NCBI GenBank assembly: GCA_001898145.1
Contig: MKSR01000006.1
Span: 124,001-188,000 of the forward strand
From: Dyadobacter sp. 50-39
Lineage (GTDB): Bacteria > Bacteroidota > Bacteroidia > Cytophagales > Spirosomataceae
DNA: 64,000 nucleotides
Direction: 5' to 3'
In this document: positions 43,858 to 53,192 of the stretch, one piece after another
How the letters are laid out: each line of letters opens with the position of its first letter
Position numbering within the stretch: position 1 is the stretch's first letter
Program-made: the position numbers and the translations under genes
The notes under the pieces: model-generated
Told to the model about the DNA's origin: nothing
Database searches by the model: none
Seen by the model: the letters and a program-made list of their open reading frames with translations, nothing else

Positions 43858-44721
43858 ATGAAATGGATCACACGCGAGCGCCCGAAAATTGACCGTCTCG
43901 CCTGTCCGTGGCTTATACGGCGGTTTATCGACGCCACTGCGGAAATCATTTACGTTCCTGAAAATGAGGTATTGAGCCTGGCGGAGTCGCTCGGCGCAAC
44001 ACCTTTCGACATTCCCGGCGTGGAGTTCACGCATTATGAGGATCAATGCACGTTCGACTATTTTATTAAGAAATATGAACTGAAAGACCCTGCATTGGGT
44101 GTACTGGCGCCCATCGTGCGCGGTGCCGATACCGACGACCATACATTGGCAGTGCAATCGTCGGGGCTCTGGGCGATCTCGGCGGGGCTGGCGTACAATA
44201 CAAAGGACGATTACGAACTCCTGGAAAAAGGTATACTCATTTACGACGCCCTGTACAGCTGGGCATTGCATTTGCGCAAGGAAAAACACACGCAAAGTCC
44301 CACGGAGCATTTGCTTTTGCAGATTTACAAAACTTATATCAGCAGCAAAGGGAAAAAGAAAACGAAGGTACCGGCCTGGACCAAAGAGCTCAAAAACCTC
44401 ATCCAGGACCATATCGATACCAACTTAAACTTCAATCTCAGAATCGCGTCCGAAGAACTGGACGTGAATCCGGCCTACCTTTCGAGGGAGTTTTCGCGTT
44501 ATTTCGACAATCTTTCATTCGGAGAATACATCCGGAAACTTCGGATTGAAAAGGCCATCCAGCTACTGGAATCCACGGACGACACTCTGGCGGAGATCGC
44601 TTATCTCACCGGCTTTTCAGACCAAAGCCACTTCAACCGGGTTTTCAAGGCCCATACCGGGCAGACGCCCTCGGAATACAGAAAATTTGTCCGAAAAAGT
44701 AAAGGAAATACAAAACGTTAA
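43858..44721 (+). CDS. ChrB-domain / AraC-type HTH fusion regulator
   Basis: 287 aa from ATG 43858 (MKWITRERPKID), 2 nt after the EamA stop. Residues about 1-140 match the C-terminal (Chrome_Resist) domain of ChrB: WITRERPKIDRLACPWLIRRFID, then HYEDQCTFDYFI and LAPIVRGADTDD. Residues about 185-280 are a double AraC HTH with LAEIAYLTGFSDQSHFNRVFKAHTGQTPSEYR. In ChrB the domain is linked to chromate resistance and has its own DNA-binding half; here it is the sensor half of an AraC regulator. No chrA is present. It may regulate the upstream exporter. The ligand is unknown. Confidence 0.82.
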   Translation: MKWITRERPKIDRLACPWLIRRFIDATAEIIYVPENEVLSLAESLGATPFDIPGVEFTHYEDQCTFDYFIKKYELKDPALGVLAPIVRGADTDDHTLAVQSSGLWAISAGLAYNTKDDYELLEKGILIYDALYSWALHLRKEKHTQSPTEHLLLQIYKTYISSKGKKKTKVPAWTKELKNLIQDHIDTNLNFNLRIASEELDVNPAYLSREFSRYFDNLSFGEYIRKLRIEKAIQLLESTDDTLAEIAYLTGFSDQSHFNRVFKAHTGQTPSEYRKFVRKSKGNTKR

Positions 44722-44798
44722 AACCGTTCTATCCTGCCTGCACATTGGTTTTTAGAATTGCATTGCGGTTCACCGCTTTCATTCTAACCAACCCGTTT

Positions 44799-45344
44799 AT
44801 GCTCCGTCTTTTTCCCGGAAAACTCCTTATAACACTCTTTACCTTCGGTCCGTTTGTATTCAGCGCCGCCCAGGCGCAACAGCAGGCACAACCCACCCCC
44901 ACTCCGGCGCCCGTGTATCCGCGGGTGGCAGGCTACGTGGGCATTCTGCACCCCATCGTGACTTTCAGTAATGAGGGTACCAGCACCAACTTCGACAGTT
45001 ATTATGTAGTAGGATTGCCCACGGGCATTAATATCTGGAAAAGCCCCAAAATTGGCTTTTCAGCCGAGTTTGTGCCATTGGTAAGGGCTGAAAACGGCAG
45101 CAGTAAGATGGCAAACTTCCTCTTTCACCCAGGCATTCTGGTGACATTAGCACCCGGGCTTACCTTCGCCGGCCGTGCCGCTTTTGAAACGGCCGGGAGG
45201 TATGGCTTTACACCGGTCCTCAATAAAATCGTGAAGAAAAATAAGAACAGCGGCTATTTCGTAGCGGTGCCGGTGCCCTTCCGGTTCGGGAACGGGCACC
45301 CGGCTTCCGTTACAGTAGGATTTCAGTTTGGAATAACATTCTGA
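44799..45344 (+). CDS. Predicted outer-membrane beta-barrel protein
   Basis: 181 aa from ATG 44799. Signal peptide ending SAAQAQQ, then a Pro/Thr/Gln-rich stretch, then alternating hydrophobic strands (YVGILHPIVTF, SYYVVGLPTGINIW, LVTLAPGLTFAGRAAFE) and a C-terminal aromatic (FGITF), as in small 8-stranded barrels. No family recognised. Convergent with the next small gene, 6 nt apart. Confidence 0.65.
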   Translation: MLRLFPGKLLITLFTFGPFVFSAAQAQQQAQPTPTPAPVYPRVAGYVGILHPIVTFSNEGTSTNFDSYYVVGLPTGINIWKSPKIGFSAEFVPLVRAENGSSKMANFLFHPGILVTLAPGLTFAGRAAFETAGRYGFTPVLNKIVKKNKNSGYFVAVPVPFRFGNGHPASVTVGFQFGITF

Positions 45345-45350
45345 CAACGA

Positions 45351-45605
45351 TCAACAACAAAGGGAGCTATCCATGATCGGTTCAACTGCTGAAATGTCGC
45401 GGTTACGGCGGATCAGCGTCATGATTTTTTCAAAATCGATCAGTTGCGACGCTTCGAACGCGATCACGCCCACGAAACTTTTGCCCTTACTGATGAAATT
45501 GAGGTGCTTGATCTTCGCCCCGTTTACGGATTCCACACTGGAAGTAATCTTGTGCAGGTTCCAGGCATTCCGGTAAATGACCCGGAGAAAAAAGGTTTTA
45601 CTCAT
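45351..45605 (-). CDS. Small protein, ACT-like fold possible
   Basis: 84 aa, from an ATG at 45603-45605. The order of strand, helix, two strands, helix, strand (RVIYRNAWNLHKITSSVESV; KSFVGVIAFEASQLIDFEKIMTLIRR; ISAVEPI) fits a ferredoxin/ACT-like domain that could bind a small ligand. No family recognised. Confidence 0.5.
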   Translation of the reverse strand: MSKTFFLRVIYRNAWNLHKITSSVESVNGAKIKHLNFISKGKSFVGVIAFEASQLIDFEKIMTLIRRNRDISAVEPIMDSSLCC

Positions 45606-45766
45606 TGTTAGTTGATGTTTATGTGGTTTGTTGAGAATTTTTGGGCCGCCGGTAATCGGCGTCCTATACTATCATTACGCCCCCTAGCTGCGTTTGGTGC
45701 CAATTGCTGAGATTAAATTTTGTTAAAATCAGAAAGGTTGCAGGCGAGGCAGGCATTAACTATCCA

Positions 45767-46945
45767 TTACGCCCAGCTGGCAATCCTCTTCCATGCTTTA
45801 TGCGTAGCTGCGGCCGGGTCCGATTCGTAAATCCTTACGATGGCTTCCACCACGTGATCGAGCTCCTCGAAGGTGTTGAATTTGCTGAACGAGAACCGCA
45901 CATTTTCCTTGTTGGCCTCGCACGCGAGCGCCTGCATCACATGCGACGCGCCGCCTCCCTGGCAGGCGCTCCCGCCGGAAACCCCGATGCCCAGCTGATC
46001 CAGCTTCGCCACGATACTCCCCGTTCCCAAACAGGGAAACGACACATTCAGCACATTGGGCACGCTATTCTCGACCGATTTACTCTCGCCGTTGTAACAA
46101 ATCCCCTCGATCCCGCTGATCGCCAGCTTCGACACCAGGTATTGTTTCAATTTGCTCACTTTGTTTCGGGTCGCTTCCAGATGACGGTACGATATTTCCA
46201 GCGCCTTTGCCAGTCCCACGATTCCGATTACGTTTTCCGTACCGCCGCGCTGGCCCCGCTCCTGCCCTCCGCCGTAAATGAGCGGTTTCAGTTGGTGTTT
46301 CCGATTGATATAAACAAAACCTGCCCCTTTCGGACCATGAAACTTGTGCGCCGAGCCTACCAGGAAATCAATCCCGGCATCTTGCAAATCAAAATGCTCC
46401 TTGCCCACTGTCTGCGTGGTGTCTGTGAAAAACACCGCATTATACCTTTTGGCCAATACGGCTATCGCATGAATGTCTGTCAGGTTACCGATTTCATTGT
46501 TCCCATGCATGAGTGCGATGAGCGTGCGCGGGTTTGCCCGCAGGAGGTTCTCGAGATGGTATAAATCCACGTTGCCGCGCTCGTCGAGCTTGACGAAGCT
46601 CGTCTCGATATCACCCTCTTTCTCGTGGCGCTTCAATGTCTGCAACACGGCCTTGTGCTCGATCCGGCTCGTAATGGCGTGGTTCAGATCGTAGGCCTGG
46701 ATCGCTCCCGACAAGGTGAGGTTGATCCCTTCCGTCGCACCAGCTGTGAAGTAAATTTCCTCCGGTGAAGCGCCCAGCCAGTGCGCTACCGTACGCCTTG
46801 CCTGGTCGACGGCCTCTTTCACCCTTTTTCCAGCAGCGTGCGCAGACGATGGATTGGCGTAATGGGTGGTCAAAAACGGCAGAATTGCCTCAATCACTTC
46901 CGGGTCCGGGGCGGTCGTAGCCGCATTATCCAGATAAATTTCCAT
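45767..46945 (-). CDS. Cysteine desulfurase (IscS/NifS family)
   Basis: 392 aa. PLP lysine in SAHKFHGPKGAGF (near residue 203); catalytic cysteine loop GVSGGSACQGGGASHV (near residue 320). The N-terminus YLDNAATTAPDPEV is standard. Supplies sulfane sulfur for Fe-S clusters or thiolation. No iscU, sufBCD or mnmA next to it, so the acceptor pathway is not defined here. Confidence 0.92.
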   Translation of the reverse strand: MEIYLDNAATTAPDPEVIEAILPFLTTHYANPSSAHAAGKRVKEAVDQARRTVAHWLGASPEEIYFTAGATEGINLTLSGAIQAYDLNHAITSRIEHKAVLQTLKRHEKEGDIETSFVKLDERGNVDLYHLENLLRANPRTLIALMHGNNEIGNLTDIHAIAVLAKRYNAVFFTDTTQTVGKEHFDLQDAGIDFLVGSAHKFHGPKGAGFVYINRKHQLKPLIYGGGQERGQRGGTENVIGIVGLAKALEISYRHLEATRNKVSKLKQYLVSKLAISGIEGICYNGESKSVENSVPNVLNVSFPCLGTGSIVAKLDQLGIGVSGGSACQGGGASHVMQALACEANKENVRFSFSKFNTFEELDHVVEAIVRIYESDPAAATHKAWKRIASWA

Positions 46946-47344
46946 GTGTCTCTGGTTTGTTGTTGATCAAAATTTACTGTCGGCAAGGCACAGGATCTCC
47001 AAGGCCCAAGCAGCCTGATCAACTGTGCAATACCTCATTCACTCAGTGGTTGGATTTTCAGATTTATCAATAGAATTAGGTTGGGGCACCTTGACGAGTC
47101 ACAGGTTGCCAGAAGATCACAGAGCCTAACCTCTCCCTTCGTTCTCAATAAATCTATAAATTCGATAGACAAAGATTGATAAAAGATTTTAAGAATGCAA
47201 GGGGTGATGTTGGGAAGGTGAAAAAAATTTTCGGACAAGGGTCGAAAACCGTTTGCCTATCCATCACGTGAGTTTGCACATTAAGTACACGGCGTGAGCA
47301 AATGCACTTCTATCTTGTGCGGGATCTTTCTCTATTTTAAAAAA
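46946..47344. other. Non-coding gap
   Basis: About 400 nt with no credible gene. It should hold the promoters of the divergent cysteine desulfurase and small unknown genes, but I cannot identify -33/-7 pairs. Two imperfect direct copies of GTGAGxxxxTGCAC lie near 47270-47305. Confidence 0.6.
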
Positions 47345-47707
47345 ATGGCTACAACAGCATTGGTAGAAACACTTAAAACCGTGTTTCGGGAAGCAAAAAG
47401 TGAGGGCGTGATAATAGATGCCATCGGATTGGCACCAGCGTATCACGGCATGGTGAAGGATAGATATACCCTGGGCGTGAGCATACCCATCGTTCCGGCC
47501 ACAGAAACGAAGGATAAGATGGAGATTGTCTTCAATATCATCTGGCGACATCTGACAATGGATGAGCGTAGGTTTATCGACCGGGTACGTGTTTTCGATA
47601 GTATCGAGGAGCTCGACGACCACAAATACAATGATTTTGAACAGTACCCTTACGAAGGCTATTTCGGAATTCAGCGAAAACTGCCTGAATTGTATCCTAT
47701 TGACTAG
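47345..47707 (+). CDS. Small protein of unknown function
   Basis: 120 aa from ATG 47345 (MATTALVETLK); a GTG at 47294 is also in frame but adds a non-conserved leader. Acidic, soluble, mixed alpha/beta, with no signal peptide: AIGLAPAYHGMVKDRYTLGVSIPIV suggests strands, then RHLTMDERRFIDRVRVFDSIEEL a helix. No family recognised. It has its own terminator, shared with the convergent sulfatase operon. Confidence 0.6.
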   Translation: MATTALVETLKTVFREAKSEGVIIDAIGLAPAYHGMVKDRYTLGVSIPIVPATETKDKMEIVFNIIWRHLTMDERRFIDRVRVFDSIEELDDHKYNDFEQYPYEGYFGIQRKLPELYPID

Positions 47708-47713
47708 CAAAAA

Positions 47714-47755
47714 AACAAACGAGGGCGCTCTTCTCCTATTTCGCCCTCGTTTGTT
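47714..47755. terminator. Bidirectional terminator at the end of the sulfatase operon
   Basis: AACAAACGAGGGCG (47714-47727) and CGCCCTCGTTTGTT (47742-47755) are perfect 14-bp arms with a 14-nt loop, with A- and T-rich ends. It closes both the small unknown gene and the sus-sulfatase operon. Confidence 0.85.
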
Positions 47756-47777
47756 GAACAGGTAATTCCTACACTGC

Positions 47778-49151
47778 TTACTTCACCTCCTTCTTCAACA
47801 CCTCATACCGCTTTCTCATTTTTTCCAGTCTACCCTTTTCCGAGGATCGTTGGGCCAGGTTAGTCGTCTCATGCGGATCCTTTGTGGTATCATAAAGCTC
47901 CTCATACCCATGTTCCGTGTAACGCATGTATTTCAAACCCGGACTCACCACCCCTTCGACTTTCGGCAAGCGTGGACTGCCGAGGTAGGTATGTTCGTAG
48001 AAAAAATCCTTCCGAGGGGTAGCCATCTTTTGCTCGACGGCCAGAAGATCGTAGCCCTGAATAGCCTTTGGCACGGCGATGCCGGCGAATGCGAGAATGG
48101 TAGGTGCAATATCGATATTTAGCGCAAGCTGCCCGGAGGTGCGCCCTCTCATGTTCGCGGGTAATGCGCCACCGGAGATGATGAGCGGGACACGGATGGA
48201 TTCTTCGAAACCAAACCATTTACCTTCCAGGCCGTGCTCGCCCAGCGAGAAGCCATTGTCGCCCATGAAAATAATGAGCGTATTGTCATCGATTTTCAGG
48301 TTTTCAAGCTGGGTGACCATGTTTCCTACCACCTCGTCGACGCCGGTAATGAGGCGGTAGTAGTCGCGGGTGGTTTGCCGGCGGAGTTCCGGTGTCGATA
48401 GCAGCGGTTTCCACCGGTCGCGGCCGATGTTCTGGTCGGTACGGAAGAATGCGGGCAGACTGTCCCAATACTGCGGTGCAGCCGTAAGCGGGTCAGGAAT
48501 GTCGGCATTTTCATATAATCCTTTAAAACGCGCCTGAATGGGATACTTCGGCGGATTGCCATCGAGCTCGTGCGGGGCTTTGAAGCTTACCGAAAGACAA
48601 AACGGTGCATCCCGGCCTGCAAAACGGTCGAGAAATTGCGCGATGTCTTTGCCGACGCTGTCGGTATGGTGGATAGTATGACCGCTTTGGTTAACGAGCT
48701 CATATTGCGGCTGCCCCTCTTTTTTGGCAGCCCAATAATCAAACAGCGTGTCAGGCTGGTTCTTGACGCCGATGCCGAATTTTCCGATAAACCCGATATT
48801 ATAACCTGCGTTTTTCAGCAATGCCGGATAGGTCTCCGAGAGCGCTTCCGATTTGAAATCGGTATTGAAATCGTTAATCCCGTGTCGCGACATGTACTGC
48901 CCGCTCAGCAGGCTGGCTCGGCTCACCATGCAAATAGCGGTCGTCACATGCGCATTTGTATACAAAATGCCTCGTTTAGCCAGTGCGTCGAGATGCGGCG
49001 TCCGGATTATTTTGTTCCCCATCGCACCCAGCGCGTCCCAACGGTGGTCGTCGGTGAGGAGAAAAATGATGTTCGGCCTCTTCACTGTTTGCGCGATGGC
49101 GGTAAAAGCGTGCGCAAACAAAAGCAGGACAAGTATGAATGTCTTTTGCAT
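47778..49151 (-). CDS. Sulfatase with CMVSR active site
   Basis: 457 aa from the ATG at 49149-49151 (MQKTFILVLL), signal peptide ending AIAQT. Metal site FLLTDDHRWDALG (Asp34-Asp35); formylglycine site C74-M-V-S-R78, a CxVSR variant of the usual CxPSR that is also known among arylsulfatase-A-like enzymes. IIFMGDNGFSLGEHG provides further metal ligands. Last gene of the operon. Removes sulfate from a glycan in the periplasm; the sugar position cannot be told. Confidence 0.9.
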   Translation of the reverse strand: MQKTFILVLLLFAHAFTAIAQTVKRPNIIFLLTDDHRWDALGAMGNKIIRTPHLDALAKRGILYTNAHVTTAICMVSRASLLSGQYMSRHGINDFNTDFKSEALSETYPALLKNAGYNIGFIGKFGIGVKNQPDTLFDYWAAKKEGQPQYELVNQSGHTIHHTDSVGKDIAQFLDRFAGRDAPFCLSVSFKAPHELDGNPPKYPIQARFKGLYENADIPDPLTAAPQYWDSLPAFFRTDQNIGRDRWKPLLSTPELRRQTTRDYYRLITGVDEVVGNMVTQLENLKIDDNTLIIFMGDNGFSLGEHGLEGKWFGFEESIRVPLIISGGALPANMRGRTSGQLALNIDIAPTILAFAGIAVPKAIQGYDLLAVEQKMATPRKDFFYEHTYLGSPRLPKVEGVVSPGLKYMRYTEHGYEELYDTTKDPHETTNLAQRSSEKGRLEKMRKRYEVLKKEVK

Positions 49152-49216
49152 ATTACAAACCAATTACGCGAGGACTAAGCCCGCCGCCGACCGGACTACT
49201 TTCCGATACTCCGCCA

Positions 49217-50644
49217 TCATTTACCTGTCTGCTGCTCGGCCTCGGGATAGCCCTTTTTCAACAAAACAGCCAGCTCGTTCACCGTAATAACAAAGTTATT
49301 GTCTTTGGCCAGGTTGGTAAACTCCCCGGGGTCTTTCTGGTGGTCGTACAGCTCCACCCCTGCTTTCCCACCGTCCCATTCGGTATAGCGGAAGCGCTCC
49401 GTACGCACGCTGCGACCAAAAATCTGGCCCCGGCGCACCTGGGTATAAGCGGGTTTATTCCAAGGGGCAGATGGGTTTTTCAGCAACGGCAGAAGGCTTT
49501 TACCTTGCAGATTCTGTTTCGGATCAAGGCCGCAAAGCTCAGCCAGCGTAGGGTAAATGTCCACCAGTTCCACCGTGCGGGCGGATGCTTTTCCTTTGGT
49601 ACCACCCGGAACGGAAATGATGAGCGGCACGCGCGCGGAGTTTTCAAACAAACTTTGCTTCATCCATTGTCCGTGCTGGCCTACATTGTAGCCATGGTCG
49701 CTCCAAAGCACGATGATCGTCTTTTCGGCCAGTTTCAATTTGTCAACGGCATCGATAAGCCTACCTACCTGCGCGTCCATGAAAGTGATGGTCGCATAGT
49801 AGGCACGCAAGGCTTCGCGGCGTTTCGCCTCGTCGAGGCCCCAATGCGGCGGTTTAGTGAATAATGCCGCTTCCGGTACGTCGTCTAGGTCATTCGGGAT
49901 CTCTTTGGGGAGAGGTACCTTATCCACGTCGTACATATCGAAGTATTTCTGAGGCGCCACATAGGGCGTATGCGGCCTGAAAAAGCCAACAGCAAGGAAA
50001 AACGGCTCGTTCTTTTTCTCGGTCATGAGCTTGATTGCCTCCGTTGCGATCATCCCGTCGGTTTGCTCCTCGTCGGTACCTTCCGTGGCGCGCCATGCCA
50101 ATGCACTCCCGAGCGCGCGGTCGGGCGTGAGATTTTTGATCAGCGGCTCCTCGGTTTTATCGCGGCCTTTCGGGTTCACACGGTGGTTCCACGAATCGGG
50201 ATCGTCCAAGCCGTCGGTACCGATCTGGCCCGGCACGCCGTAATGGAAGATCTTCCCTACCCTCGCACTGTAATAGTCATTGTTTTTAAAAAGCTGGGGT
50301 AATGTGACGATATCCGGCAGGTTTTTACGAAAATGCGTCTGGAGTTCATAAATCTTAGTCACATCCGGCCGCTGGCCGGTAAGCAGCGACGAGCGGCTCG
50401 GGCTGCAAAGCGGAAACTGGGTATAAGCCTTATCGAAACGGACGCCGCGTTTGGCCAGGCGGTCGATGTTCGGGGATTTCACGAAGGTATTACCGTACGT
50501 ACCAAGGTCGTTGTTCAGGTCGTCGACCGCGATGAACAGGACATTATACTTCGGCTTGGCCCTCCCGTCGCCATCGGCGGACGTCGTAAAAGAAGTGAGT
50601 GATAGCGCTGCCAGCGCCAGCCATGCATATTTTTTCATCATCAT
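49217..50644 (-). CDS. Iduronate-2-sulfatase-like sulfatase
   Basis: 475 aa; three ATGs in a row at the start; signal peptide about 1-23. Metal site FIAVDDLNNDLG, formylglycine site C80-S-P-S-R84, then KIFHYGVPGQ and VLWSDHGYNVGQHGQWMK, the pattern of iduronate-2-sulfatase/choline-sulfatase-like enzymes. Its nearest relative in the window is the broken gene just upstream. Likely a 2-O-sulfate esterase on uronic or related sugars (inference). Confidence 0.9.
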   Translation of the reverse strand: MMMKKYAWLALAALSLTSFTTSADGDGRAKPKYNVLFIAVDDLNNDLGTYGNTFVKSPNIDRLAKRGVRFDKAYTQFPLCSPSRSSLLTGQRPDVTKIYELQTHFRKNLPDIVTLPQLFKNNDYYSARVGKIFHYGVPGQIGTDGLDDPDSWNHRVNPKGRDKTEEPLIKNLTPDRALGSALAWRATEGTDEEQTDGMIATEAIKLMTEKKNEPFFLAVGFFRPHTPYVAPQKYFDMYDVDKVPLPKEIPNDLDDVPEAALFTKPPHWGLDEAKRREALRAYYATITFMDAQVGRLIDAVDKLKLAEKTIIVLWSDHGYNVGQHGQWMKQSLFENSARVPLIISVPGGTKGKASARTVELVDIYPTLAELCGLDPKQNLQGKSLLPLLKNPSAPWNKPAYTQVRRGQIFGRSVRTERFRYTEWDGGKAGVELYDHQKDPGEFTNLAKDNNFVITVNELAVLLKKGYPEAEQQTGK

Positions 50645-50657
50645 AATGGTTTTTGAT

Positions 50658-51789
50658 TTACTCCTTATCCTCTTTCACAGTAGGCGCATCTTTCGCATTG
50701 ACCGCCGGCAACGACTTCGCCAGCTCCGCTTTCACAGATGCATATTTTACATCCTTAGCCAGGTTTTTGAATTCCTGCGGATCGGTATCATGGTCATAGA
50801 GTTCTTCCGAACCGTCGTTGTAGCGGATGTACCGGTATTTTTCGGACCGCACCGCGTGGTTGCCGAACCCGTGCGTCGTAATGGAAGGATGGTGCCAGGC
50901 CGCGGCCGGATTTTTAAGCAGCGGTACGATGCTGTTGCCTTCCACACCCTTTTTCGCAGGTAATTTACACAGTTCGGTCAGCGTGGGATAAATGTCCATC
51001 AAATTCACCGTACGTTCAGAAACGCCGCTGGTTTTCGACAAACCCGGCGCGTACACGATAAACGGCACGCGCGAAGCCTCCTCCCACAATGCAAACTTCC
51101 GCCAATGCTCCTTCTCGCCCAGGTGCCAGCCGTGGTCGCCGAAGAAGACGATCACCGTATTTTGGGCATACTCGCTGTTTTCCAATGCATTCAGCAAACG
51201 GCCGATCTGACCGTCGGCAAACGTAATGCTCGCCAGATACCCCTGCACCGCTTTTTCCCATTGCTTATTTTCCACAATGAATTTGTGATCCCCCTTCGGT
51301 TTGGCGATTTTCACCCCTGCACCCGGCACATCGTCCAGGTCGTTGGCCATGGTTTTGGGCAGCTTGATGGAAGACAACGGATACTGGTCGAAGTACTTTT
51401 GCGGCACATACCAGGGCAAATGCGGCCTCGTAAAACCAACCGCCAGGAAGAACGGCTTCGCATGTTTCTCATTCAGGAAGCCAATACCTGCATTCACAAC
51501 CTTAAAATCACCCATATCCTCGTCCTGCACATCCACCGGGCTCCAGTCGAAATGCGCGAAACCATTCACCGGCGCTTTGGGCGGCTCGGGCGATTTCGGA
51601 ATATCGAAGTAGGAAGGCCAGGAAGCATCGTCATTGAATGCCGGGATACCCGCCAAACGGCCCGATCCAATCGTTCATATCGTCGACCGCAATGAAGAGC
51701 ACGTTGTATTTCGTGTTTTGGGCAAATACATTCAGGCCGGGCAAAAGTGCCATCAGTATGAATGCAATGCGTCGGAATCTGGTAACCAT
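50658..51789 (-). pseudogene. Sulfatase with internal deletion removing the active site
   Basis: The ATG at 51787-51789 opens a normal start: signal peptide (FILMALLPGLNVFAQ) and the metal motif FIAVDDMNDWIGPFGGYPGIQ, but a stop follows at codon 53 (51631-51633). The rest of a sulfatase (from about SWPSYFDIP; VVFFGDHGWHLGEKEHW; YPTLTELC) continues in another frame to 50658. Compared with the neighbour at 49217, about 90-110 codons holding the CxPSR site and substrate-pocket residues are missing at the frame change. The product cannot be an active sulfatase. The flanking genes are intact. An assembly error is the alternative. Confidence 0.85.
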
Positions 51790-51809
51790 ATCGTTGATTT
51801 TTAAATACA

Positions 51810-53174
51810 TTAATCCCCTTTTTCTGCAAATGCCGGATCAGGCTCCAGTCCTGGCAAAATCACTTTGGCCACACCCGGATCGCCATATTTCCACGCCGGC
51901 AACTTGTCCATTTCAGCCTGAAATACTTTTCTGATTTTTTCCCCCTCCGGCCCCGCTTTACCCACTGCAATCCGGCTCGTTTCTTCAATATCCTTTTGCA
52001 AATCATAAAAACGACCGTCGGAATACAGCTTGTAGCGGCGGTCGCGGAAGAAACGCGCCGAATGCTTGTTGATCGCCTCGACGTGGATTGGCTGGTAATG
52101 CGAGAAAATCCATTTGCGCGGCGTGCCTTTTTCGCCTTTGATCTGCGGGAGAATGCTGGTACCGTCTGTATTCCAGCCAGCGGGCACTTTTACATTCACC
52201 GCCTGCGCAATCGTCGGAAGCATATCCGTAAAATCGACGAGGTCGTCTGTCACGTGTGTTTTGTAACGTCCTGTTCCCCAGTTCACGATCAGCGGCACGT
52301 GGTGGCCGCGGTCGATGGTGAGCCCCTTACCGCCTTGCAGTTTAGTGCCGTCTTTCAGTTGCGTCACAATCGGCCGACCGGTACCATTGTCGCCGGTGAA
52401 AATGATGATGGTATTCTCATACAACCCGAGGTCTTTCAGCTTCTGCACGATTTTGCCCACATTTTTATCCAGATACGAAACCATATCCCTAAAATTGGCC
52501 GTATCCTTTTTAAAACGCCCTTCCACATCGGATTTCCAGCTTTTGCTGTCGGGCGTCGGCAGGAACGGGTCGTGTACAAGCGCCATCGGGAAATAGGCCA
52601 GGAACTTGCGGTCCTTGTTCTTTTCAATGAAATCGAGCATGTAGTCGGTAAAAATATCCGGACCGTAATCGTCGGCATCGGTTTTCAGGATTTCACCGTC
52701 GCGGTCGATGAGCGGCTTCGCGTAACGCTCGCCCTCGCGGCGCGGCCTGCTGAGCTGCCAGAGGCAATACTGGTCGAAACCGAAATGCTTCGGCAGTTTC
52801 TGGTTCGCGCCGAGCTGCCATTTGCCGGCAATGGCGGTGGTATAGCCCGCTTCCTTCGCCAAATGCGCAAAGGTCTTTTGGTCCTGGTTCAGAAAACCGA
52901 ACTCGGAGTAATTCTTGTAATTGTATTTCCCGGTCATGATCTGCACGCGGGAAGGCGTGCAAAGCGGCTGGGAAAAGCCGTAGTTGAACTTCAACCCCTC
53001 CTTCGCGAGCTGGTCGATATTCGGGGTTTGGTAAGTGCTTCCGTAGGTACCGATGCATTGCTTGCCCATGTCGTCGGCGAGTATAAGGACGATATTAGGC
53101 GATTGCTTCTGCGCCATCGCAGGCGTGAGCGCGAGGAATGCCAGGAGGAGCGTGAGGTATTTTGGAAAATGCAT
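51810..53174 (-). CDS. Arylsulfatase-like sulfatase
   Basis: 454 aa, signal peptide ending TPAMAQK. Metal site LILADDMGKQCIG, formylglycine site C72-T-P-S-R76 (LCTPSRVQIMTGKY), KWQLG after the helix, and IIIFTGDNGTG. It starts 18 nt after the next upstream gene's stop. Sulfate ester hydrolysis on a polysaccharide is inferred from the SusCD context. Confidence 0.9.
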   Translation of the reverse strand: MHFPKYLTLLLAFLALTPAMAQKQSPNIVLILADDMGKQCIGTYGSTYQTPNIDQLAKEGLKFNYGFSQPLCTPSRVQIMTGKYNYKNYSEFGFLNQDQKTFAHLAKEAGYTTAIAGKWQLGANQKLPKHFGFDQYCLWQLSRPRREGERYAKPLIDRDGEILKTDADDYGPDIFTDYMLDFIEKNKDRKFLAYFPMALVHDPFLPTPDSKSWKSDVEGRFKKDTANFRDMVSYLDKNVGKIVQKLKDLGLYENTIIIFTGDNGTGRPIVTQLKDGTKLQGGKGLTIDRGHHVPLIVNWGTGRYKTHVTDDLVDFTDMLPTIAQAVNVKVPAGWNTDGTSILPQIKGEKGTPRKWIFSHYQPIHVEAINKHSARFFRDRRYKLYSDGRFYDLQKDIEETSRIAVGKAGPEGEKIRKVFQAEMDKLPAWKYGDPGVAKVILPGLEPDPAFAEKGD

Positions 53175-53192
53175 AATGAATAAAATTAAACC

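Noticed and set aside
47035-47238. 67-codon minus-strand frame in the 400-nt gap
   Set aside because: No conserved pattern, no promoter or terminator, A+T-rich unstructured text.
50658-51656. Treating the 332-codon frame as a complete sulfatase
   Set aside because: It opens only on TTG, has no signal peptide or CxPSR, and the true N-terminus lies upstream in another frame.
51996-53183. 395-codon plus-strand frame
   Set aside because: Antisense to an intact sulfatase with CTPSR; no motifs.
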